The position numbers and the translations under genes are program-made. Below the pieces are notes generated by a model, which was given only the letters and a program-made list of their open reading frames with translations, ran no database searches and was not told where the DNA came from. A stretch of 64,000 bases of DNA from Paenibacillus baekrokdamisoli (GTDB taxonomy: Bacteria; Bacillota; Bacilli; Paenibacillales; Paenibacillaceae). The DNA is taken from positions 4,915,501 through 4,979,500 of the forward strand of contig NZ_AP019308.1 in the NCBI RefSeq assembly GCF_003945345.1, in the 5' to 3' direction. Below, piece by piece: positions 17,793 to 27,582 of this stretch (position 1 is the stretch's first letter; every line of letters begins with the position of its first letter).

Positions 17793-19580
17793 CTACCTAT
17801 AGAGTGGTCCGAAGTTCGCACATGCCCGGAAATCGGCCCCTTGCAGGTCGTCCATTCCGAACGCGCTCCATGCCCGTGGACGGTAAACATTGGATTCCCG
17901 CACATTGTGCATGCACACCGGGATTCGGAGAATTGATGCGAGCGTGATCAGATCCGCACCGATATGACCGTAGCTGATCGCCCCGTGATTGGAGCCCCAA
18001 TGATCCATTACCGTGTAAACGTCCTGAAAAGCTCCTTTGCCCGTCAATATCGGAGCAAACCAGGTTGATGGCCAAGTGGGACTCGTCCTCTGATCTAACG
18101 TTTCATGCACGTGAACGGGCAGTTCAACCGTATATCCCTCCGCTAGCTGCATAACAGGGCCGAGTCCTTTGACGAGATTAATGCGGGTCATCGTTACCGG
18201 CATGCCGCCTTTCGTCACAAAATCGGTGGAGTAACCGCCGCCGCGAAAATATTCCAAATCCGCGGGACGCCATGATGTAGCTTGCAGGCAGGCTTCAACT
18301 TCCTCATCGCCGATTTCCCAGAAAGGCTTCATGACCGGTTGGCTGTCCCGCGATTGCTCGCCCGTGCCGTCCAGAGCGGCAGGCCCCGAATTGATCAGGT
18401 GCAGCATGCCATCCTTTGCCGGACCCGTCAGCTCGTAACCGGAAATGCGTTTAACCGCTTCCGGACTCCAGAATGTCCGAACGTCCGCGAATATTTGTGC
18501 ACATTGGGTAAGCAAATAGTTAAAGAGCATCGACACGCCGTTAAGGCTGTCATTCTCTGTCGCGAGAATATAAGGCGCGCGAATGCCGTTCCAATCGAAC
18601 GAAGAGCAAAGAATCGCCTCCATGAAATCGCCGTTGGGGAAGTGGTCCGTCCATTGTCGCTGACCTTGAAAGCCTCCCACGATCGCATAATGCCCCAGCG
18701 CTTCTTCCCCATAGCCTAGCTCTGCCAATTTCGGATTGCCAACCATCAGATCCCGGCCAATCAGTGTCATCTTTACCGCCGTATCCCAATCCCCGTCCTT
18801 CTGTAGCTGCGTCCGCTGCCGATCCTGTGGGTTATTGTCCGCGCCTTCCGAGCAGTTCCGCTTCACCCAAGCCATGGCTACCTTGAATTCCTCGGGATCA
18901 TAAATTTCACGATCCATCCTTCTGACGAATTCGGACATATCCACGTATTCATTGCGCATGCCCAGGTAATCCTGGAAGAAGCTTTCGTCGATTATGGAGC
19001 CCGCGATGCCCATAGAAACGGAGCCAAGTGAAAGGTATGCTCTTCCGCGCATAAGAGCTGCGGCCATAGCGGCTCTGGCAAACCGGAGCAGCTTCTCCTC
19101 AACGTCAGCGGGAATATCCGTGTCCTTGGCATCCTGTACCTCGCGGCCATAAATACCGAAAGCAGGAATACCTTTCTGATTGTGTCCGGCGATGACGGCG
19201 GCCAAATAAACCGCGCCCGGCCTCTCAGTCCCATTAAAGCCCCAAATCGCTTTAGGCATTGTCGGATCGTCGTCCATCGTTTCCGTGCCGTAACACCAAC
19301 AAGGTGTAACGGTGATGGAAACACCGACGCCTTCTTTGCGGAATTTGTGCGCCGAAGCGGCGGCTTCCACCGCTCCTCCGATGCAGGTGTCGGATATGAC
19401 GCATTCAATCGACTCCCCATTCGGGTACTTAAGCCGCTCAGACAATAAACTGGCGACTTTCCTCGCCATTTCCATTGTCTGCTCTTCCAGCGATTGTCTG
19501 ACCCCTTGACGGCCGTCTATCGTGGGACGGATTCCGATCTTCGGAAAGGGCGTTGACCACCTGTGCCATTGTGAACTCAT
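17793..19580 (-). CDS. fucI: L-fucose isomerase
   Basis: Converts L-fucose to L-fuculose (also D-arabinose to D-ribulose) with Mn2+. 595 residues, close to the E. coli enzyme (591). Strongly conserved blocks include ATENDSLNGV with the metal-ligand Asp, FADVRTFWSPEA, EYFRGGGYSTDF, WGSNHGAISYGHIGAD with the catalytic-site His, and the end RACANFGPLY. ATG 19580 is chosen because GGAGGG lies 7 bases upstream; the in-frame start at 19607 would overlap the preceding gene. Sits between the TIM-barrel protein (13 bases upstream) and rhaB, one operon. Confidence 0.95.
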   Translation of the reverse strand: MSSQWHRWSTPFPKIGIRPTIDGRQGVRQSLEEQTMEMARKVASLLSERLKYPNGESIECVISDTCIGGAVEAAASAHKFRKEGVGVSITVTPCWCYGTETMDDDPTMPKAIWGFNGTERPGAVYLAAVIAGHNQKGIPAFGIYGREVQDAKDTDIPADVEEKLLRFARAAMAAALMRGRAYLSLGSVSMGIAGSIIDESFFQDYLGMRNEYVDMSEFVRRMDREIYDPEEFKVAMAWVKRNCSEGADNNPQDRQRTQLQKDGDWDTAVKMTLIGRDLMVGNPKLAELGYGEEALGHYAIVGGFQGQRQWTDHFPNGDFMEAILCSSFDWNGIRAPYILATENDSLNGVSMLFNYLLTQCAQIFADVRTFWSPEAVKRISGYELTGPAKDGMLHLINSGPAALDGTGEQSRDSQPVMKPFWEIGDEEVEACLQATSWRPADLEYFRGGGYSTDFVTKGGMPVTMTRINLVKGLGPVMQLAEGYTVELPVHVHETLDQRTSPTWPSTWFAPILTGKGAFQDVYTVMDHWGSNHGAISYGHIGADLITLASILRIPVCMHNVRESNVYRPRAWSAFGMDDLQGADFRACANFGPLYR

Positions 19581-19593
19581 CGATATCCCTCCA

Positions 19594-20808
19594 TTATTTA
19601 TTACCATCGGTAGTTACCGCTCCGCAAGCCTTCAAGGCCTCGCTAAGCCGTATGCCGTCCCGCGGGATGAAATGGCGCCAATATCGGACCGAATCCTCCA
19701 TCTTGCGAATGATATCCGTATTCATTTCGCTCGTTCCCGAGAAAATTTCCAATGTCAGAAACAGCTCTTCACATCTTGGAGGCATAAGGCCATCCTCCGG
19801 TTTATGATACGATCTGGCGATTGCTTCAAGCACCCGTTCACCAGCTATGATTCCCGTCCGGTTGGCCTCCTGCGTGAAGGGAAGGTGTGCCGATGAGGCC
19901 CCAGTCGTTTGCTGCAAATGAACGATCGGAGAATATGCCGCAAGCTCCTCCAGCCACAGATAAGTGTCACCATCGTCCCAGCTGGCAAACAGATGGGGAT
20001 AACGCTCCATCTCATGACCGATCTGCTCGATATACGCGGCTTCTTTATCGGCCCCTGCTCCCACCATTTCATCGAATAATCGGTAAGCCGTCCGGGGTCC
20101 CAACCAGAAAGAGTGAAGCCGTTCGCCGCCCCGGACTTTTGCTACCGCTTCCGATATCGTATCCGGGGTTGGTCGCATGAATTTTCGCTGCCCGCTTTGA
20201 TGCCCGGTATCCAGGGTCAAATAGAAGGAAGAGCTGGACGCCGCATAAACTTCCCGCAGCAACTTCCTAGCTCCGTCGATCGTCCATGGAATTTGATGCG
20301 GCGTATACATTTGCTCGACGCCTGGCGTACGAACTCCAATTGCCCCACAGAACGTCGCGATATCCGCCAATCTTGCGTACAGGTCGCGTTCTGCAGCCTC
20401 ATACAGCTGCGCGTTTTGCAGCGTGCTATCGGAAAAAGCGTGGCAGTAAAATCCAAGGCCGGCGCCCGTTTCCGCTGCGAGCCTAGCCATCGGCTTTAAC
20501 CATTCCTCCTGCAGCCGGTCCCGGATTCGCTTGTCTGTGTGGGAAAGACCGAGCGTCGTGTAAGTCCCATGTCCAGAAAAAAAGGTGGCAACCCGCGATC
20601 CGGTCCTGTCGCATGCCTGATGCAGCTCATCCTTCCAGGATCGCAAGTACTCCTTTCCCATGTATAGCGGGTCACATTCGTTATCCGCACTCGCTTCGAT
20701 ATTAGTAACGCCCATCCCGCGGATCAGGTCGACCCATTCTGAGGGACGTGTCCACCGTTTAGAAGCAAAACAGTTGTCTACGGATAAATACAGTTTTGGA
20801 TCAGTCAT
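19594..20808 (-). CDS. Sugar-phosphate isomerase/epimerase-like TIM-barrel protein
   Basis: 404 residues, probably cytoplasmic, resembling the xylose-isomerase-like TIM-barrel (AP-endonuclease 2) superfamily. Strand-end motifs such as GVTNIEASADNE, FSGHG, GFYCHAF, and LTLDTGHQSG fit metal binding in such barrels. Exact substrate unknown. ATG with AAGGAG upstream; it leads the operon before fucI and rhaB. Since the operon has isomerase and kinase but no mutarotase or aldolase, this protein may epimerise or isomerise the incoming sugar or an intermediate; that is inference. Confidence 0.75.
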   Translation of the reverse strand: MTDPKLYLSVDNCFASKRWTRPSEWVDLIRGMGVTNIEASADNECDPLYMGKEYLRSWKDELHQACDRTGSRVATFFSGHGTYTTLGLSHTDKRIRDRLQEEWLKPMARLAAETGAGLGFYCHAFSDSTLQNAQLYEAAERDLYARLADIATFCGAIGVRTPGVEQMYTPHQIPWTIDGARKLLREVYAASSSSFYLTLDTGHQSGQRKFMRPTPDTISEAVAKVRGGERLHSFWLGPRTAYRLFDEMVGAGADKEAAYIEQIGHEMERYPHLFASWDDGDTYLWLEELAAYSPIVHLQQTTGASSAHLPFTQEANRTGIIAGERVLEAIARSYHKPEDGLMPPRCEELFLTLEIFSGTSEMNTDIIRKMEDSVRYWRHFIPRDGIRLSEALKACGAVTTDGNK

Positions 20809-20952
20809 TGGCGCGCTCCTTCTAAGTAATTACCGGGGACATAAACAATATCGTTCCGGTTTCTTGAACTCAAAATCATTTTATTTCATCAATCACCTAG
20901 CGTCTTTGTCCCCAAGAACGATTATTGGTCCAAAATGACGAATTGAAGGGCT

Positions 20953-21837
20953 TCAGGCTTCAACCCTTCTGGCATATACAGCAAGGAAATGGCTAGGCGC
21001 GACCCCCGTTTGCTTCTTAAAGACTTTGCTGAACTGATGCAAGCTAGCGAAACCGACTCTTTCCGCTATGGATGACAACGTCTCATCACCGATTGCAATT
21101 AATTTCTTTGCTTCTTCTATACGAACCTGATTTAAATATTTATGAACGGAAATGCCAAGTTGATCTTTAAAAATAAAAGATAGATGGCTTGAAGAAACCC
21201 CGCAGTCCCAACTGATTTTGATATTGTCCAGATCCGGAATACAATAGTTGGAATGAATGTAATCGATGCTTTTTTTAATAATGGCCCAGCCCTTGGTAAC
21301 TATGCCCTTCTCTAACGAATAAATCTTCTGATTTCGCAAAAAAATAATAATCAACTCGATTAGCAATGCCTTCGACAATAACGAATAGTTTGGAGACTTC
21401 CCCATGTATTCCCGATACATTTTTAAGAAAGAGCAATTTACATTCTTTTGATCCACATAAGGCAATCGTGAAACCGGCGAGAAGCCTGAAAAATACATCT
21501 CCTCCGGATACACTTCATTTTGGCCGTCTTTCGAAATGCCGACATTGTCCCAGAAGGTCCTTTCTTTCCTGAAATACAGGTCGAAATGGGCAATATATTG
21601 GATAAGTGGTCTTGCTGAAGTGACGTTGATAAGATGATTGACGAATGGCGGGACAAGAATGAGATCTCCTTTTGAAACGGGATAAGTAATCCCGTTGATG
21701 CTGAATTCAGCCTCCCCATCTTCTATATAGGTAAGGACATTATCGTAGTCGATCCAACTGTTTGAGAAAGCAGACGAGGTGACAATTTTGGCGATTCTTA
21801 CAAAAGGAGATATATCGTTTAGCCGATCAGCATTCAA
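20953..21837 (-). CDS. AraC-family transcriptional regulator (cupin-HTH)
   Basis: 294 residues. The N-terminal cupin (about 1-140; EDGEAEFSINGITYPVSKGD) probably senses a sugar; two C-terminal AraC helix-turn-helix motifs follow, with ISWDCGVSSSHLSFIFKDQ and the second signature SIAERVGFASLHQFSKVFKK. TTG start with GGAGGG 6 bases upstream. Directly upstream of and in the same direction as the TIM-barrel/fucI/rhaB operon, with a 144-base gap that could hold their promoter, so it is the likely activator of fucose or rhamnose use. Confidence 0.88.
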   Translation of the reverse strand: MNADRLNDISPFVRIAKIVTSSAFSNSWIDYDNVLTYIEDGEAEFSINGITYPVSKGDLILVPPFVNHLINVTSARPLIQYIAHFDLYFRKERTFWDNVGISKDGQNEVYPEEMYFSGFSPVSRLPYVDQKNVNCSFLKMYREYMGKSPNYSLLSKALLIELIIIFLRNQKIYSLEKGIVTKGWAIIKKSIDYIHSNYCIPDLDNIKISWDCGVSSSHLSFIFKDQLGISVHKYLNQVRIEEAKKLIAIGDETLSSIAERVGFASLHQFSKVFKKQTGVAPSHFLAVYARRVEA

Positions 21838-21970
21838 TCTGATCCCTCCATTTTGTTCAGCATCAATCCTACAAGGATATGATTCTACTTTACTCCCTGG
21901 GCCATCTCAGCGAAATTAGGCTACCTCCATAAAACGTGTAATATATCCATGCGTTTTCGTCAAATAAAAA

Positions 21971-21997
21971 AACACTGCCTTAACAAGCGGCAGTGTT
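21971..21997 (-). terminator. Terminator after the GH2 gene
   Basis: AACACTGCC / GGCAGTGTT stem with a 9-base loop, followed on the minus strand by seven Ts. Lies 16 bases past the GH2 stop. Confidence 0.85.
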
Positions 21998-22012
21998 GGG
22001 TAGATAGGATCG

Positions 22013-25000
22013 TTATTTATTTAATACAAGATCAAGCGCGTCCCAGGAAAACCAACCGCCCTTCACTTCGATTCTGATCATATTTTTTCCCTCATGCAGT
22101 GTACCTGCGGGAAGATCAAAAACAAGGGTCTTCGGAAAAGCCAGGTGGGCGGGATCGGCTTTCTGGATTCCAAAACCGGGCTGCAGCTTCTGTGTAAAGC
22201 TCGTTTCGTTCACATAAACCGCAACCAACGTCTCCTTTTCAGAAGCTTGGTCCGCGGTATGAATGCGCAATTTTCCGGTACTCCTTGCGGATTCGGCCTC
22301 TGCCTCAAACGAGAACGCCACCTTCTCTTTAACCAGATAAGATACATTCGCTGGATCGATCCTTCTTCCTTCATGGAAGGCTTCTCTACCTTCATTGACT
22401 TCTTCGTTGAGGCTACCGGCATATTCCCGCGTCATGCTGTCTAATCTTCCCATGGAGAGTACAACATCCGGTGAAGGCTCGGAACGTAAGATGTCGGCGT
22501 TCCAGCATCGAATCTCCCATCCCGTCTGGCTCAAGGATAAACCTTCCCGCACTGACGACGCGCAGACCTTGATCACTCGCGTTTCACCTGGAGGAATGGA
22601 GATGAAGTTATTGTCGATAAAAAGATCGGTGCGGTATTCAAGAACAGAGTGCAGCTCGCAGAACATGGCCGTCATTCCCCCTATATTCGCTACAACGAAC
22701 GAAAGGCTTTCTTCGCCTCCATGCTCTACGCGTTCTGCAGAGACGAGTTTAATCTCCGTTCTAGTAACAACTCCCCCATTAACGCACGTTGTCACGTAAG
22801 GAATGCCGTAATCATGATCTGGCAATCCAGTGTTCAACAGTCCTCTTAAAGGGCCCTTCGCACCTTTCATTCCAAACACATAGGCTCGTTCCGCCAACAT
22901 CTCTCCCGAGGCATCTCTGAGCGCCAGTTCGACCACAATCGGACCAAGACGGGTAGCCATCGGTGGGAGCAGATTCACCTGGTCCAGGGATACGACTTCA
23001 TGAGGGCTGATACAGGCAGTTCCCTGTCCTTTGGCGAAAGCCTCGCCTCTTCTGTCCCTCGCCGTCCAACTCCAATTCAATTTCGAAGCAGTTTCGGCCG
23101 CATCGCTTACGAGTAGCAATTCTATGTCTTTGCCATCAAACATGTCATAATTCAGTGAATCATACTTCAGTTGCAGAGTGAGCGGAGCAAGCGCCTGCTT
23201 AACGAAGTAGTATTTCATGAGCGGTCGACCGTCATAATCGATCATGAAGCTGCCTGCTCCGTTTGGCCATGGCTCGTTGTAATCCCAAGTCGTAAATCCT
23301 CCCAGCTTCTCCCCTTTTGCCCGTAACGCATCGATAATATAGCGGACACCTTCCGCTCCGATGAATTGTCCGCCTTTGATCAATGATTCGAGCCCATCCA
23401 ACTCACCGAACAATTGCTCGATTGTGCCTTTCGCCAGCCACATGTCTTTAGAGAAAACCGCGTTAACTGCATTTTTTCTGATCAGGACAGGATCTTCTTC
23501 GTTGATCGGCCACTGTGATGCGGGCGGTATGTCCCTATGCCATACTTCCAGATTTGCTGGTGTCTGACAGCCAACTTCCCCATAGCGCATCATAGGAATG
23601 ACGCCGAAATTATCCTTGATCTCTACATTGAATTGTTTGTAATGAAGCTCGGGAATGTAATCCCACGGAGCGTGCCTGGAGCCTTGGATCGGGCAGGTTG
23701 CCCTAAATAGCCGGTCATCCTCCGCCGACACCGCCTTCTCCTGGACGCGAAGCGCCGTATGATCGCTACCCTGTTTGAAATACCATTCGAGTTCATTGCC
23801 TCCCGACCATTCGATAATGGACGGATGGTTCCGAAGCTGCTTCACGATATTGCGGATCGTCTCTTCGAAATGATGCAGAAAAACCGGCTCGTTCTCGGGA
23901 ACGCAGTTGGCAATCGGAAAATCGACAAGAAGCATAAGCCCAAGCTCATCCGCTGCATCGTAAAGGGAATCGGGAAAGATCACCTGGCCTCCATGCTGAC
24001 GAAGTGTATTCATGTGGCACGCTTTGGCCATCTGGATAAAATGTCTTCCTCGGTCTCCGATCCTGCCGTACAATAGATCGGGCGCAACTAGATTGGAGCC
24101 CATCGTACGGATCGGACGGCCGTTAAGGATTAGCCTAAACGGATTCGGGAAATCTTCCGCGGCTCCCTCGACCTGCTCCCATCGCACATCCCGAACTCCA
24201 AACCGGGTTGTTGTCCGGTCGCTGATTCCTGAGTTCGACGCAAGAACCAATTCGCTGGTCAATACATATAAAGGTTGGTCGCCGTAGCCGTTCGGCCACC
24301 ATAGCTCCGGGTCGGGCAATTCGATCCGTCCCTCAACCATGTTGCTCCCCTTCTTCAACTGGGCTTTGATGTCCGCCGACAGGGATATCCCATTTCCCGA
24401 AACATGGAAGATCGCCGCAACCTCCGCATTCTCCGTGCTGTCCACTTCCAACCTGACCACGACGGTCGCCTTGCGGTATTGCTCGCTCAAACGGGTTTGC
24501 ACTTGAACCCATTCCACTTTGGCCGGTCCCGACGCTTCCAACCTAACGTCCTTCCAGATTCCGAGCGTCCAAATATTCGTACCCCAGTCATAGCTGAAGT
24601 TAGCCGGACTTTTCAAGCCCTTCAACACTTGTCGGGTCTTGTTGTTAGCCTCGACAAAAAAATACGGTGTGCCGTCACCGCTCATTTTCCCGTCCGAACC
24701 GATTAGATAAGGCAAGATTTCTTCGGGCATCCGGCTGATTTTAACTTCCAGACGGTTTCGTTCCCCGGTTCGGACAACATCCGTCACGTCAAAATCGAAC
24801 CGTTGAAACATGCCTTCGTGCGTGCCTAGCCTGCTGCCGTTGAGCCAAACCTCGCATGCGTAATCCACACCGTCCAAATACAATTTGATCCGTTTGCCGG
24901 TCATGCTCACGGGTGCGTCGAAATCTTTCCGGTACCACCAATCCTGTCGAGCGACCTCCAATAACCGCGGATCTCCTTCGCCGTACCAGAGCGGCTTCAA

Positions 25001-25183
25001 CTTCCTCGCCCGCTCCAGATCGGCCTGTATATTGCCGGGGACTGTGGCGGATATCCACTCTCCCCCGTCTTGGCCGGGAAACGGAAAGCTTTCGTCTCCC
25101 GCTTCGTTCTCGCAACGGATTTTCCAATCTTCTCCGTTCAAGGATAAACTCTCCGACAATCGTACTGCACGGGTCTGGTTCAT
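22013..25183 (-). CDS. Glycoside hydrolase family 2 protein, beta-mannosidase-like
   Basis: Exo-acting retaining glycosidase, 1056 residues, no signal peptide, so it likely works on imported oligosaccharides. Layout: sugar-binding jelly roll (about 20-200; WLNGSRLGTHEGMF), Ig-like domain (about 230-335), TIM barrel (about 350-680) and C-terminal beta domains. The acid/base Glu lies in SGGNELEW (about 464) and the nucleophile candidate in RYGEVGCQ (about 536), as in beta-mannosidase-type GH2 enzymes. ATG 25183 has GGGGGG upstream and is preferred to in-frame starts at 25222/25198. Follows a PhyH-type dioxygenase by 54 bases, probably one operon. Substrate could be mannoside, glucosaminide or another beta-glycoside. 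Confidence 0.85.
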   Translation of the reverse strand: MNQTRAVRLSESLSLNGEDWKIRCENEAGDESFPFPGQDGGEWISATVPGNIQADLERARKLKPLWYGEGDPRLLEVARQDWWYRKDFDAPVSMTGKRIKLYLDGVDYACEVWLNGSRLGTHEGMFQRFDFDVTDVVRTGERNRLEVKISRMPEEILPYLIGSDGKMSGDGTPYFFVEANNKTRQVLKGLKSPANFSYDWGTNIWTLGIWKDVRLEASGPAKVEWVQVQTRLSEQYRKATVVVRLEVDSTENAEVAAIFHVSGNGISLSADIKAQLKKGSNMVEGRIELPDPELWWPNGYGDQPLYVLTSELVLASNSGISDRTTTRFGVRDVRWEQVEGAAEDFPNPFRLILNGRPIRTMGSNLVAPDLLYGRIGDRGRHFIQMAKACHMNTLRQHGGQVIFPDSLYDAADELGLMLLVDFPIANCVPENEPVFLHHFEETIRNIVKQLRNHPSIIEWSGGNELEWYFKQGSDHTALRVQEKAVSAEDDRLFRATCPIQGSRHAPWDYIPELHYKQFNVEIKDNFGVIPMMRYGEVGCQTPANLEVWHRDIPPASQWPINEEDPVLIRKNAVNAVFSKDMWLAKGTIEQLFGELDGLESLIKGGQFIGAEGVRYIIDALRAKGEKLGGFTTWDYNEPWPNGAGSFMIDYDGRPLMKYYFVKQALAPLTLQLKYDSLNYDMFDGKDIELLLVSDAAETASKLNWSWTARDRRGEAFAKGQGTACISPHEVVSLDQVNLLPPMATRLGPIVVELALRDASGEMLAERAYVFGMKGAKGPLRGLLNTGLPDHDYGIPYVTTCVNGGVVTRTEIKLVSAERVEHGGEESLSFVVANIGGMTAMFCELHSVLEYRTDLFIDNNFISIPPGETRVIKVCASSVREGLSLSQTGWEIRCWNADILRSEPSPDVVLSMGRLDSMTREYAGSLNEEVNEGREAFHEGRRIDPANVSYLVKEKVAFSFEAEAESARSTGKLRIHTADQASEKETLVAVYVNETSFTQKLQPGFGIQKADPAHLAFPKTLVFDLPAGTLHEGKNMIRIEVKGGWFSWDALDLVLNK

Positions 25184-25237
25184 CTTTGTTCCCCCCATTA
25201 GATTCTTCTTATTAAACGTCATCCCATCCCGCCGTCG

Positions 25238-26023
25238 TCACTTTTGATAGATTACCGGGCAAAGATACGGATTCGATAAATCATGAAACAACTTTCCTTC
25301 GGTGTTTAACAACTGCTTAGATTTCTCCGTACGCATATGAATGGCGATCGATAGTCTGGGCTCTGTTGAACGATTGCTTCCGCTTCCATGTAGAGTCAAA
25401 GGGTGGTGAAAGCTCGCTTGTCCCGGCCTCAATACGGCATTCGCTTCATCCCATACCCTTCCCTCGCGATGAAGCTTCTCTTTTTGCCGTTCAAGATCGT
25501 GATCGTTAAAGTTGGCCGTATCCTCAAGAAAGCCCCACCTATGCGATTGTTTGACAAAAGCCATCGGTCCGCTTAGCTCCATCACATCGCTGAGAGCAAT
25601 CCAGGAAGTGAACACTTCCCCTTCCCAATGGCTCCAGTAGGCATAATCCTGGTGCCAACCGATATTCCCCCGCTCCTCGACATTGCCAGGTTTGTGAATC
25701 AATTGGGTCAACCAAACCTGAACCATATTCGCTCCCGTTACGGCTGCCGCCCACTCCCCCAATTTCGCTGAACTGATCATGTTGTAAATGGCTTTATTCG
25801 ATAGATGGGCATCGTTCACTTTAACCAATTTGGATCCGACGTGTTCCGGCTTATAGCTGCCCCATGACGGAGCGACGCCCAAATCATAGCGGCCTCCCAA
25901 CACCTCTGATGTCCCATTTCGGGCTTGCTTGACTTCCTCCTCGGAAAAAACATCCGCTCCGATATAATAACCATCCCGTTGATAATGATCTGCCGCTTCC
26001 CGCATAAGGGAATGAATCGCCAT
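25238..26023 (-). CDS. Phytanoyl-CoA dioxygenase (PhyH) family protein
   Basis: Fe(II)/2-oxoglutarate-dependent oxygenase-like protein, 261 residues. The iron facial triad is visible as HQD in GWHQDYAYW and the distal His in LHGSGSN; the Arg in EPRLSIAIH would bind 2-oxoglutarate. ATG 26023 is selected because GAGGTG lies 6 bases upstream; the frame extends upstream to 26077 without a ribosome site. Heads an operon with the GH2 enzyme and has a cre-like site just upstream. Substrate unknown; such genes often lie in Paenibacillus sugar-degradation clusters. Confidence 0.85.
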   Translation of the reverse strand: MAIHSLMREAADHYQRDGYYIGADVFSEEEVKQARNGTSEVLGGRYDLGVAPSWGSYKPEHVGSKLVKVNDAHLSNKAIYNMISSAKLGEWAAAVTGANMVQVWLTQLIHKPGNVEERGNIGWHQDYAYWSHWEGEVFTSWIALSDVMELSGPMAFVKQSHRWGFLEDTANFNDHDLERQKEKLHREGRVWDEANAVLRPGQASFHHPLTLHGSGSNRSTEPRLSIAIHMRTEKSKQLLNTEGKLFHDLSNPYLCPVIYQK

Positions 26024-26044
26024 AAATGTCACCTCTTTCTCATG

Positions 26045-26058
26045 TGGCAGCGCTTTCA
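26045..26058 (-). promoter_or_regulatory. cre-like site (catabolite repression) before the PhyH-GH2 operon
   Basis: On the minus strand TGAAAGCGCTGCCA matches the CcpA consensus TGWNANCGNTNWCA with one mismatch, 21 bases upstream of the dioxygenase start, a road-block position. Confidence 0.55.
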
Positions 26059-26117
26059 TTCCTTGACCCAGAGGCAATTGGCTTGAAGGGTTCGTCTCGA
26101 AAGCGCTGTGAATAAAG

Positions 26118-26154
26118 GATCCTCCTCCAAGCCGACATCTCTTGAAGGAGGATT
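26118..26154 (-). terminator. Terminator after the beta-helix gene
   Basis: Inverted repeat ATCCTCCTCCAAG / CTTGAAGGAGGAT with a short loop; minus-strand tail CCTTTATT. It lies 26 bases past the stop of the beta-helix gene and just upstream of the PhyH promoter region. Confidence 0.7.
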
Positions 26155-26179
26155 GTTGCCTGATTCCATAAAAATCCGT

Positions 26180-27499
26180 CTAATGATTTACTTCCAAATT
26201 GTTCGTTATCAATTGTTGGGTTCCCGTGGACAAATTGCTTATTTTGCCGTCAACGTTGTTGAGAAGCATATTCCCCTCAATCATGAGTCCATTGTTCGTG
26301 CCAGATGGGATCTGGATGCCATAGGATTGGGTATTCAGGAATCCGTCCGATTCGCCAATTGTGTTCCCTCTGATCATCACATTGGTCGCTGCCGGGACTA
26401 AATAAATACCAGCGTGATCGCCGTTTGCAAGGCGTGAATTTCCAGCAATACGGGAGTTAGATACCGTGACGTTCTTCGCGTTCGCGGTAACATAAATGCC
26501 TTCTTCGCCATTGTTATATATCCTCGAATCATAAACCCCTAGTCCGTCAACTTGATCGGCGTATATGCCGATCGTCTTGGCGCTGGCCGCCCAACTGTTC
26601 GTCAGAACCATAGAAAGCGCCGATTGAAAATCCCATCCAATTCCGCCAAACTGCGTATCTGCCAAACAATTGGTGAAGAATCCATAATTAGGCGGAGGCG
26701 TGTTAGGTATCGTGTCTACGAATTTAAAACCCGTTTTTCCGCTTGTCACATTCACGTTCGTGGCATAGATCCCCCCGGTATTGCTGTCGAAGATAGCGCC
26801 GATGGAAGTATTGTCGTCGGCGAGGTTGATTTCCAAATTATCAAGATATACATCGCCGATCTGTGCAGTGTAGATAGCGTAATCCACGGGATACGTGAAC
26901 ACGCTATCGGCAACGAAAAATTGATTTCCGCCGACCGCCCTGATGGCTGAGCCCATTTTGTACATGGCTTCCGTGCTGCCGAAGTTAAGATTGAGCAAAT
27001 AAGTTCTCCATGCCTGATTAAATGTCATAAGCGTTCCTGATGCATTCGGCGCTTCGTATTGGAAATTCAAATCCCGAATGGTCGTATGGTTGACGACCTG
27101 ACCGTTGTTATCGACTTTCAACAGGGTAACGGACGGATTCGTACCCATAATGACCGTATCCGCGTTATTAGTTCCCATAAGCACTAGATGGCCGCTAGTA
27201 ATGTTTAATGTTCCGTTCACTTTGTAAGTACCGGAAGGGAAATAAACCGTCCCTCCCCCGTCGTTTTTCGCCATCTCGATGCAACTTTGAATGGCTGCCC
27301 TATCATCCGCTGCATCTGTTCCATCAGCGCCGCAATCTGTTACGACATTGAACATGTCCTGCACCAAGGAGGTGCTTGCAGGAGGATCTTTCTTTTTTGC
27401 TAATACCCGTTCCTGAGAGAAAGCGACCGAGAGTAATCCCCATACCATCGTAGTAACCGCGACGGTGATCAACCACTGCTTTCCTTTGAATGCCGTCAT
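26180..27499 (-). CDS. Secreted right-handed beta-helix protein (pectate-lyase-3 type)
   Basis: 439 residues with an N-terminal signal peptide (about 8-30). The pectate-lyase-3 entry motif is visible as NVVTDCGADGTDAADDRAAI followed by GGGTVYFPSGTYKV, then many short beta-helix turns (for example YVTANAKNVTVSNSRIAGNS). This fold is common among polysaccharide lyases and hydrolases; which one applies here cannot be told. AGGAGGAG precedes the ATG. It is downstream of a sugar transporter operon on the same strand with about 150 bases between, which hold a permease-like remnant. Confidence 0.82.
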   Translation of the reverse strand: MTAFKGKQWLITVAVTTMVWGLLSVAFSQERVLAKKKDPPASTSLVQDMFNVVTDCGADGTDAADDRAAIQSCIEMAKNDGGGTVYFPSGTYKVNGTLNITSGHLVLMGTNNADTVIMGTNPSVTLLKVDNNGQVVNHTTIRDLNFQYEAPNASGTLMTFNQAWRTYLLNLNFGSTEAMYKMGSAIRAVGGNQFFVADSVFTYPVDYAIYTAQIGDVYLDNLEINLADDNTSIGAIFDSNTGGIYATNVNVTSGKTGFKFVDTIPNTPPPNYGFFTNCLADTQFGGIGWDFQSALSMVLTNSWAASAKTIGIYADQVDGLGVYDSRIYNNGEEGIYVTANAKNVTVSNSRIAGNSRLANGDHAGIYLVPAATNVMIRGNTIGESDGFLNTQSYGIQIPSGTNNGLMIEGNMLLNNVDGKISNLSTGTQQLITNNLEVNH

Positions 27500-27582
27500 T
27501 CGTTCTCCTCCTAAATGTTAGTCAATGAAATTCATTCCGACCAGTGTGTTCATCCATCACCTCCTAATCGACTCGCTTGCAG

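Noticed and set aside
24404..25247. Several long plus-strand frames opposite the GH2 gene
   Set aside because: Shadows of the GC-rich coding strand; no ribosome sites, and GH2 motifs prove the minus frame.
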